Below, piece by piece: positions 1 to 4,685 of a stretch of DNA of 5,305 nucleotides. Below the pieces are notes generated by a model. It was not told where the DNA came from and did no database searches. It saw nothing but the letters and a program-made list of their open reading frames with translations. The stretch covers positions 4,971 to 10,275 of the forward strand of contig DBQG01000045.1 in the NCBI GenBank assembly GCA_002305125.1, given 5' to 3'. Made by a program: the position numbers and the translations under genes. Every line of letters begins with the position of its first letter. Within the stretch, counting starts at the first letter, position 1. Origin of the DNA: Patescibacteria group bacterium UBA1400. GTDB taxonomy: Bacteria > Patescibacteriota > Microgenomatia > UBA1400.

Positions 1-171
1 GGATTTATGGCCGGTTTTTTAAATGGCTTTGATCTGCAGACCTGCGGTCAGATGGGATCGCTTACAGCTTCTTATACAGTGGCAAAAAAAGGAACGACCA
101 CTCATAAGTTTACCAGGAAAAATTTTGTCAAAAAGTATACAATGGAATTTGGCAAAAAACTGATGTTTTAA
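1..171 (+). CDS. PfkB-family kinase, adenosine-kinase-like, C-terminal fragment (5' end outside window)
   Basis: Frame 1 is open from the first base to a TAA at 169-171 and gives the last 56 residues of a protein that starts upstream of the window. The segment begins GFMAGFLNGFDL and continues with TCGQMGSLTASY, a GTTTHKFT stretch and a final FGKKLMF. This is the pattern of the C-terminal helices that follow the catalytic GAGD motif in PfkB kinases annotated as adenosine kinase (usual form: AGFL.GLDLETCG.MG...A.Y.VE..GTQ.H.FT..EF..RY...FG). The ATP-site motif itself lies off the left edge, so catalytic competence cannot be judged. Seventy bases downstream lies adenosylhomocysteinase, whose product is adenosine, which supports adenosine as the substrate by context. 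It could instead be a sugar or other nucleoside kinase of the same superfamily. The family call is good; the substrate is inferred. Confidence 0.75.
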   Translation, partial: GFMAGFLNGFDLQTCGQMGSLTASYTVAKKGTTTHKFTRKNFVKKYTMEFGKKLMF

Positions 172-230
172 AATTAAAGGCACACTTTTTAAAGTTTAAA
201 AAATTAAAAAAATAGTAAACAAGAAATTTT

Positions 231-237
231 AAAGGAG
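231..237 (+). promoter_or_regulatory. Shine-Dalgarno of ahcY
   Basis: AAAGGAG lies four bases before the ATG at 242. It supports this start codon and contrasts with recR, the second kinase and the radical SAM gene, which have no such site. The spacer 172-241 is very A/T-rich and has no convincing terminator, so ahcY may be co-transcribed with the kinase upstream. Confidence 0.75.
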
Positions 238-241
238 AAAT

Positions 242-1510
242 ATGGTTAATTATGATGTTGCAGATTTATCTTTAGCAAAAAAAGGTAAGTTAAAAATTCA
301 GTGGGCTGAACAGCAAATGCAAGTTTTGGACCTAATTAAAAAGAGATTTGGCAAAAATAAAACTTTAAAGGGGTTAGGTATTGCCGCCTGTCTTCATGTT
401 ACCTCAGAAACAGCTAATCTTATGATTGCCTTGAAAGAAGCTGGAGCGAAAGTGTTTTTATCTGCCTCAAATCCTTTATCGACCCAGGACGAGGTGGCAG
501 CTTCTCTGGTTAAAGATTTTAATATTCCCGTATTTGCTAAAAATGGTGAGGATAATAAAACTTATTATAAACACCTTAATCAGGTGCTTGATTTTAAACC
601 TCAGGTTACGCTTGATGATGGTGGAGATTTGATAAGTTTACTTCATAAATCAAGAAAACAGCAAATGTCAGCAATGATCGGTTCCTGTGAGGAAACAACT
701 ACGGGAGTAATAAGGTTAAGGGCAATGGAAAAAGACGGTGAACTTAAACTGCCGGTTATAGCTGTTAATGATAGTCAGACCAAGATGTTTTTTGATAACC
801 GTTATGGTACCGGACAATCAACCATAGACGGAATTCTGAGGGCAACTAACCTGCTTTTGGCGGGAAAAAACTTCATTGTTTGTGGTTATGGATGGTGCGG
901 ACGGGGAATTGCCAAAAGAGCTTCGGGTATGGGCAGCAGAGTCGTAGTGTGCGAAACTGATCCGGTTAAAGCCTTGGAAGCATATATGGATGGCTTTGCT
1001 GTTATGTCTTTAACCCGGGCAGCTAAAATCGGTGACATTTTTGTTACGGCTACAGGCAATAAACACGTAATAGATGAGCAGCATCTCAAACTTATGAAGG
1101 ACGGAGCTGTGCTTGCCAACAGCGGTCATTTTAATGTTGAAATTAATACTAAGGCTTTGGTGAAGATGTCTGGTTCCCGCCAGGAAATTAGAAATAACTT
1201 AGTTGAGTATAAAATTAAAACAAGTGGTGGATTTAAAAAGATTTACCTTTTGGCCGAAGGAAGACTGGTTAATCTGGCTAGCGCCGAAGGTCATCCGGCT
1301 GAAGTAATGGATATGTCCTTTGCCAATCAGGCTTTGGCAGTGGAGTATTTGCTGGAAAATAAAGGCAAACTTAAGAATGGAGTTTATGTTTTACCTAAGG
1401 CTTTGGATCAAAAAGTAGCGGGTTTAAAGCTTAAGAGTCTGGGAGTGGAAATTGATAAACTGACATTAGAGCAAGGTAAATATCTTTCCTCTTGGAAAGA
1501 AGGAACATAA
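242..1510 (+). CDS. ahcY: Adenosylhomocysteinase (S-adenosyl-L-homocysteine hydrolase), short form
   Basis: Cytosolic NAD-dependent enzyme that reversibly splits S-adenosylhomocysteine into adenosine and homocysteine, relieving product inhibition of methyltransferases. The 422 residues carry the family landmarks in order: the N-terminal YDVADLSLA block; ACLH with the substrate His at about 52; NPLSTQDEVAA at 77-87; DDGGDL at 125-130; EETTTGV at 150-156 with a catalytic-type Glu; NDSQTK...DNRYGTGQST with Lys181 and Asp185; the NAD Rossmann motif GYGWCG at 215-220; NSGHFNVEI; and HPAEVMDMSFANQ. The protein ends LTLEQGKYLSSWKEGT and so lacks the extra C-terminal Lys/Tyr tail (..KPDHYRY) of eukaryotic and many bacterial enzymes, which reaches the NAD site of the neighbouring subunit. 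Such tail-less forms are known in archaea and Thermotoga. The adenosine-kinase-like gene just upstream would remove the adenosine and pull the reaction forward. Start supported by the Shine-Dalgarno at 231-237. Confidence 0.97.
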   Translation: MVNYDVADLSLAKKGKLKIQWAEQQMQVLDLIKKRFGKNKTLKGLGIAACLHVTSETANLMIALKEAGAKVFLSASNPLSTQDEVAASLVKDFNIPVFAKNGEDNKTYYKHLNQVLDFKPQVTLDDGGDLISLLHKSRKQQMSAMIGSCEETTTGVIRLRAMEKDGELKLPVIAVNDSQTKMFFDNRYGTGQSTIDGILRATNLLLAGKNFIVCGYGWCGRGIAKRASGMGSRVVVCETDPVKALEAYMDGFAVMSLTRAAKIGDIFVTATGNKHVIDEQHLKLMKDGAVLANSGHFNVEINTKALVKMSGSRQEIRNNLVEYKIKTSGGFKKIYLLAEGRLVNLASAEGHPAEVMDMSFANQALAVEYLLENKGKLKNGVYVLPKALDQKVAGLKLKSLGVEIDKLTLEQGKYLSSWKEGT

Positions 1511-1534
1511 TCTCTTTTTTTCCCTGATTCTTGC

Positions 1535-1543
1535 TGTTATAAT
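1535..1543 (+). promoter_or_regulatory. Extended -10 promoter of recR, predicted leaderless transcript
   Basis: TGTTATAAT is a perfect extended -10 element (TG, one base, then TATAAT at 1538-1543). With the last base of the box at -7, transcription would start at 1550, the A of the recR ATG. No Shine-Dalgarno precedes that ATG, which agrees with a leaderless mRNA. The expected -35 position (about 1515-1520) is only a T run, which is acceptable for an extended -10 promoter. Position and match are seen directly; use in vivo is inferred. Confidence 0.6.
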
Positions 1544-1549
1544 CTAATA

Positions 1550-2155
1550 ATGAAAATAGCCAAGCCGATTCAGAATTTAATTGAAGCTTTTGAAAAACTG
1601 CCGGGCATCGGTCCTAAAACAGCTCAGAGACTGACTTTTTATCTTCTGCATGTACCCCAGACTCAGCTTGATGAATTTTCCCAAAGTTTGAGCAAGCTTA
1701 AAACTGAGACAAAAACCTGCTCTCTCTGTTTTAACATTTCTCAGAATGACCCTTGTTTTATTTGTTCCAGTCCACAAAGAGACAAAACAAAAATTTGTGT
1801 GGTGGAACAGCCTTTGGACATTCTAACGCTTGAAAGGGGAGGGTTTTATAAGGGTCTTTACCATGTTTTACACGGAGTAATAAATCCTTTGGAAAATATT
1901 GGACCCGAACATCTTCATATTTATGATCTTTTACCCAGATTAAATAATGGAGTTAAGGAGCTTATTATTGCCACCAATCCCACGATGGAAGGCGAAGCTA
2001 CGGCGATGTATCTTTCCCGTCAGATTAAAAGCAAGCCGGAAAGCAACGGTCTTATTATTACCAGAATTGGCAGAGGACTACCAACCGGAGCAGATATAGA
2101 GTATGCGGATGAGTTAACTTTAAACAAAGCCTTTGAGGGTAGGGTTAATTTTTAA
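1550..2155 (+). CDS. recR: Recombination mediator protein RecR
   Basis: RecR works with RecO (and RecF) to load RecA on single-stranded DNA at gaps during recombinational repair. The length of 201 residues is typical for the family. Domains in order: an N-terminal helix-hairpin-helix with LPGIGPKTAQRL at 17-28; a four-cysteine zinc finger with Cys57, Cys60, Cys69 and Cys72; and a Toprim domain opening at CVVEQPLD (83-90, acidic Glu86), with HGVINPLENIGPE and IIATNPTMEGEATAMYL in its core. The C-terminal IGRGLPTGADIEYADELTL followed by AFEGR is the standard RecR ending. The usual partners dnaX and ybaB are absent: ahcY is 39 bases upstream and a 153-base spacer follows. No Shine-Dalgarno is present; the extended -10 box six bases before the ATG indicates its own promoter and a leaderless message. 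All key residues appear intact. Confidence 0.97.
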   Translation: MKIAKPIQNLIEAFEKLPGIGPKTAQRLTFYLLHVPQTQLDEFSQSLSKLKTETKTCSLCFNISQNDPCFICSSPQRDKTKICVVEQPLDILTLERGGFYKGLYHVLHGVINPLENIGPEHLHIYDLLPRLNNGVKELIIATNPTMEGEATAMYLSRQIKSKPESNGLIITRIGRGLPTGADIEYADELTLNKAFEGRVNF

Positions 2156-2308
2156 ACAAAAAGATAGTAGTCAAAATAACAGGAAAAATTTCTTCTGGCT
2201 TCTTGAATAGAGTTAAGAAGAATGATTATAAACTTTTAATCAGATAAACCTAAAGCTAGGACAATCAGGATTTTAAATTTGAATTAAAGTAATTGCTGTT
2301 AAACTGTT
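2156..2308 (+). other. Intergenic spacer between recR and the four-gene cassette
   Basis: This 153-base spacer is the longest gene-free stretch in the window and has no plausible small ORF. It contains a possible promoter (2203-2232), a second -10-like stretch touching the next gene (2293-2305), and a weak inverted repeat CTTCTT/AAGAAG (2199-2204 with 2215-2220). The inverted repeat has no U tract, so I do not call a terminator for recR. It marks the likely boundary between the housekeeping genes on the left and the separate transcription unit on the right. Confidence 0.6.
2203..2232 (+). promoter_or_regulatory. Candidate promoter for the kinase/radical-SAM cassette
   Basis: TTGAAT (2203-2208) and TATAAA (2227-2232) are separated by 18 bases and resemble sigma-70-type -35 and -10 boxes. 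Transcription would start near 2239 and leave a leader of about 70 bases before the ATG at 2309. In AT-rich DNA such pairs arise by chance, so this is only a candidate. It competes with the -10-like TGTTAAACT at 2297-2305 immediately before the ATG. Confidence 0.35.
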
Positions 2309-3166
2309 ATGAAAAAACTTAAATTAGCTTGCATTGGTAATTTTGGTTTGGATGTAATTAAGTTTAAAAATAAAGATAAAAAAATCATTGGTGGTTCAGG
2401 ATTCCGTTTTGCTGCCACCCTGGCCTTGTTTAAACAGTCTCTTTTTTTGTTTACTAATACTGGCAAGAAAGAAGAAATTGATAAAGCCCTAAAAATACTT
2501 AAAAAAAATAAAGTTACTGTTATTAACGCCAATAGTACAAAAACACCTCTTTTTACTACTATTTATGATTATAAACATCAGGTAAAAACTTTTAAGTTTA
2601 TAAATGAAAAAGATAATAACAGAGCGCTTGCAAAAATTATCTGTAAATCTCAGCTGTCTTCTTTTGATTGGCTTCATATCTGCCCCCTGAGTATTAATTT
2701 AGTTAAAGGAATTTTAAAAAAGAAAAACAATGAAGCAATTGTTTCTTTGCAGCTTCACTTAAGCCAATTTGATAAAAAATCTTTTAAAAGTTGGGAGAAA
2801 ATCTTAGGGGAAATCGACTACTTATTTGCCAGTATAGAGGATTTTTCTTTTTTAGGCCAAAAACAAATGATTAGCTTTAAAAGTTTGTCGGAAAAAATTA
2901 AAAAGACTCTTTTTATAACTTGTGGAAAAAAGGGAGTTTTGCTTTTTACAAAAGGTAAGAGAGGTGATAAAATACATTCTTTAGTGACAAGAAAAATTGA
3001 AGATACAACCGGAGCAGGAGATGTTTTTGCGGCCGGAACAGTACTTGGCCTTATTCATTTTAAAAAAATGATTAATGCCACAAGGTTAGGAGTTTTGCTA
3101 TCAGCATTGAGTTTATCAGGGTGGGGAAATGAAAACTTATTTAATATTTTAAAAAATGAAAACTAA
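2309..3166 (+). CDS. Divergent PfkB-family (ribokinase-like) sugar/nucleoside kinase
   Basis: ATP-dependent kinase of the PfkB superfamily, which phosphorylates sugars or nucleosides. The 285 residues are slightly short for the family. Visible motifs: an N-terminal strand ACIGNFGLD with the substrate-type Asp15; the first signature GGSGFRFA at 28-35; the nucleotide-side strand ITCGKKGVLLF at 203-213; and the second signature DTTGAGDVFAAG starting at 232, with the anion hole GAG and catalytic base Asp238. In the first signature the Asn common in ribokinase-like enzymes (GG..xN.A) is replaced by Arg33, so the substrate may be atypical. The protein is notably lysine-rich (about 45 Lys). No Shine-Dalgarno precedes the ATG, but this start places the first beta strand correctly. 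The 3' end overlaps the radical SAM gene by 11 bases, suggesting coupled translation and a shared pathway. The substrate is unknown; a nucleoside is attractive given the neighbours. Confidence 0.85.
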   Translation: MKKLKLACIGNFGLDVIKFKNKDKKIIGGSGFRFAATLALFKQSLFLFTNTGKKEEIDKALKILKKNKVTVINANSTKTPLFTTIYDYKHQVKTFKFINEKDNNRALAKIICKSQLSSFDWLHICPLSINLVKGILKKKNNEAIVSLQLHLSQFDKKSFKSWEKILGEIDYLFASIEDFSFLGQKQMISFKSLSEKIKKTLFITCGKKGVLLFTKGKRGDKIHSLVTRKIEDTTGAGDVFAAGTVLGLIHFKKMINATRLGVLLSALSLSGWGNENLFNILKNEN

Positions 3167-4037
3167 AAACAGTCTTAACTTTCCAGATAATTTTCAACCC
3201 ATTAATGTCAGCTGGCATATAACTTTTAAGTGCAACTATGACTGTCAATTTTGTTTTAGGCCCAACTTTGGGCAGGAATGTTCTTTTGAGGAAGCTAAAA
3301 AGATTATTGACAAACTAGCCAAGGCTGGTTTAAAAAAAATATCCTGGGGAGGCGGAGAGCCCTTGTTGTGGCCAAGGATTTTTGATCTTATTAAATATAC
3401 TAAATCACTGGGTATTACCACCATGATTATTACTAATGGAGAGCTTTTAAATTTTGAAAAGATCAGAAAAATGGAAAAGGTTTTGGATTGGTTAAATCTT
3501 CCTCTAGATGGTTCTTGCGACAAGGTTCAGGATTTAATGACTAGAAAAGAAGGACATTTTTCCAGAACAATGAAGGTTATTGATTATATTAATAATAATA
3601 AACTTGATATTAAACTGAAGATTAATACGGTAGCTTCAAAATTGAACAAAGACGATATTATTAATATTGCCACAATTATTAAAAAAGAGAAAATTAAAAG
3701 ATGGAAGATTTTTCAGTTCTATCCTATAAGGCAAACAGGAGCTAAAAACTCTAAGATATTTTCTATTAAGGAAAGTGACTTTTTAAGGATAAAAGAAGAA
3801 GTTTTACCCTTATTTGAGAATTCAAAGCAAATGGTTGTTTTTGAAACTAACCAGGATATGGAGAGATCTTATTTTGCCATTGCTCCCAGTGGAAAGGTTT
3901 ATGTTAGTCATGGAGAGAAAGATTATATTGTAGGTGATCTTAAGGTTGATTCAGTGGAAAAAATATGGCAGAATAAACTTATTGATAAAGTTAAATTTTG
4001 GGAAAGAAGTAAATGGATTTTTAATGCTTCTTCCTAA
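3156..4037 (+). CDS. Viperin-like radical SAM enzyme (putative ddh-nucleotide synthase)
   Basis: Radical SAM protein of 293 residues. The 4Fe-4S/SAM motif is CNYDCQFC (Cys26, Cys30, Cys33), the SAM-binding GGEP is at 66-69, and ITNG at 92-95. The only other cysteines are 42 and 121, so there is no SPASM-type auxiliary cluster domain. Beyond the generic core it follows viperin: VSWHITFKCNY matches viperin VNYHFTRQCNY; KISWGGGEP (61-69) matches KINFSGGEP; then a DLMTR block (Arg130), KINTV (155-159), RWKIFQ (182-187) matching RWKVFQ, and FETNQDMERSY (229-239) matching ESNQKMKDSY. Viperin converts CTP, or other NTPs in prokaryotes, into 3'-deoxy-3',4'-didehydro-nucleotides that stop viral RNA synthesis. 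The equivalents of its triphosphate-binding Lys and Arg residues (Lys61, Arg130, Lys155, Arg182, Lys184) are present; one Ser is Gly65 here. Length fits prokaryotic viperins, which lack the membrane helix. The gene overlaps the kinase by 11 bases and has no Shine-Dalgarno, suggesting translational coupling. A different nucleotide-acting radical SAM family remains possible. Confidence 0.7.
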   Translation: MKTKNSLNFPDNFQPINVSWHITFKCNYDCQFCFRPNFGQECSFEEAKKIIDKLAKAGLKKISWGGGEPLLWPRIFDLIKYTKSLGITTMIITNGELLNFEKIRKMEKVLDWLNLPLDGSCDKVQDLMTRKEGHFSRTMKVIDYINNNKLDIKLKINTVASKLNKDDIINIATIIKKEKIKRWKIFQFYPIRQTGAKNSKIFSIKESDFLRIKEEVLPLFENSKQMVVFETNQDMERSYFAIAPSGKVYVSHGEKDYIVGDLKVDSVEKIWQNKLIDKVKFWERSKWIFNASS

Positions 4038-4046
4038 AGTTTAAAC

Positions 4047-4054
4047 AAAAGGAG
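4047..4054 (+). promoter_or_regulatory. Shine-Dalgarno of the first DNPH-like gene
   Basis: AAAAGGAG ends four bases before the ATG at 4059, only ten bases after the stop of the radical SAM gene. It supports the start and co-transcription. It is the strongest ribosome-binding site in the right-hand cassette, so this protein may be made in greater amount than its upstream neighbours. Confidence 0.75.
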
Positions 4055-4058
4055 ATAT

Positions 4059-4628
4059 ATGAAAGTATACTTCACTGCCTCAATGTCGGGTAAAGAAGAG
4101 TTAGGCTCTCATTACCAGAAAATTGTAGATACTTTGCAGGAAATGGGACACAACGTTATTGCTGATCATGTCTTAGGAGTTGATGCAAAAGACTTAAAGG
4201 AGGAGAGTAAGGAAGAAAGAGAAAAACACTTCCATAAAGTTAAGAAATGGATTAGCGGTGCAGAAATAATGGTAGCTGAGGTGTCTCACTCAAGTACAAA
4301 CGTGGGTTATGAAATCTCTTTAGCTCTTGAAAGGGAGAAGCCTGTTTTAGCTCTTTATGTAAAAGATAAGGTTCCTGTTCTTTTAGTGGGAATTGCCTAT
4401 GATCGTTTAGCTTTGGTTCCTTATGAAATGGAAGGACTTAAAGCTACGCTTGAGAGCAATGTTGATGATTTAAAAGAGCAAATGGATGTTAGGTTTAACT
4501 TTTTTATTTCTCCAAAAATTGGTTCCTATCTTGACTGGATAGCTAAACACAGAAGAACTCCCAGAGCTGTGTTCTTGCGTCGGTTGATTGAGGAGCATAT
4601 GCAGAAAAACAAAGAATATAAAGAATAG
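4059..4628 (+). CDS. Nucleoside deoxyribosyltransferase/DNPH1 (Rcl)-like protein with ribbon-helix-helix-like C-terminal tail (paralogue A)
   Basis: Of 189 residues, about 1-135 follow the deoxyribosyltransferase/DNPH1 fold, whose members cleave or transfer the N-glycosidic bond of deoxynucleosides or their 5'-monophosphates. The N-terminal strand MKVYFTASMSG corresponds to the phosphate loop of Rcl (VYFCGSIRG) but has Ser10 in place of Arg. ADHVLG (35-40) matches Rcl TEHVAD. AEIMVAEVSHSSTNVGYE (68-85) matches the strand and active-site loop, keeping Ser79 and the catalytic-type Glu85. The further Asp that usually precedes the conserved Trp in this family is Val61 here. Residues 143-183 read as a beta strand (DVRFNFFIS), helix, TPRA turn and second helix (LRRLIEEHM), the order of a ribbon-helix-helix domain. 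It could be a nucleotide-cleaning hydrolase, or a nucleotide sensor that binds DNA. The clear Shine-Dalgarno fixes the start; it lies 21 bases after the radical SAM gene. No signal peptide or membrane segment is visible. Confidence 0.65.
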   Translation: MKVYFTASMSGKEELGSHYQKIVDTLQEMGHNVIADHVLGVDAKDLKEESKEEREKHFHKVKKWISGAEIMVAEVSHSSTNVGYEISLALEREKPVLALYVKDKVPVLLVGIAYDRLALVPYEMEGLKATLESNVDDLKEQMDVRFNFFISPKIGSYLDWIAKHRRTPRAVFLRRLIEEHMQKNKEYKE

Positions 4629-4633
4629 TAGTA

Positions 4634-4639
4634 GAGGAG
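4634..4639 (+). promoter_or_regulatory. Distant Shine-Dalgarno-like GAGGAG, possibly serving paralogue B through a hairpin
   Basis: GAGGAG lies 46 bases before the ATG at 4686, too far for normal use. It directly abuts the 5' side of the hairpin at 4640-4678, and the ATG lies seven bases after the 3' side. When the stem forms, the gap between this site and the ATG shrinks to about seven unpaired bases, a normal spacing. No other Shine-Dalgarno precedes the gene. T4 gene 38 is a known precedent for this geometry. Sequence and spacing are seen; function is inferred. Confidence 0.4.
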
Positions 4640-4684
4640 AAGCAAGCTTTGCTGCCTTTTTGCTTTAAAGCCTTGCTTTTATTT
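4640..4684 (+). terminator. Hairpin followed by U-rich tract: intrinsic terminator/attenuator or translation-bridging stem
   Basis: AAGCAAG (4640-4646) pairs with CTTGCTT (4672-4678), and CTTT (4647-4650) pairs with AAAG (4667-4670). This makes an 11-bp stem with a single bulged C at 4671 and a 16-base loop. TTATTT follows, so the RNA has a U-rich run typical of Rho-independent terminators. It sits between the two tandem paralogues and ends one base before the ATG of the second. It could attenuate transcription between them, giving more A than B, or serve as the bridging stem described for 4634-4639. Alternative folds exist: AGCAA/TTGCT at 4641-4653 and the perfect palindrome GCTTTAAAGC at 4662-4671. 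Confidence 0.55.
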
Positions 4685-4685
4685 C

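Noticed and set aside
172..241. Riboswitch (SAM or SAH type) before ahcY
   Set aside because: The spacer is only 70 bases, almost entirely A/T, and has no conserved SAH or SAM riboswitch core or GC-rich stems.
886..1119. Minus-strand open frame opposite ahcY
   Set aside because: It is a shadow of a highly conserved coding region, with no ribosome-binding site and no recognisable domain. The other minus-strand frames (inside recR, the kinase, the radical SAM gene and paralogue B) were rejected for the same reason.
1483..1521. Stem TCTTTCC/GGAAAGA (1483-1500) followed by a T run (1515-1521) near the end of ahcY as a terminator
   Set aside because: The stem lies inside the conserved ahcY C-terminal coding region, and the T run begins about 15 bases after it, too far for an intrinsic terminator.
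2199..2220. Inverted repeat CTTCTT/AAGAAG after recR as a terminator or operator
   Set aside because: Only six A/T-rich pairs around a ten-base loop and no U tract follows; expected by chance in this composition.
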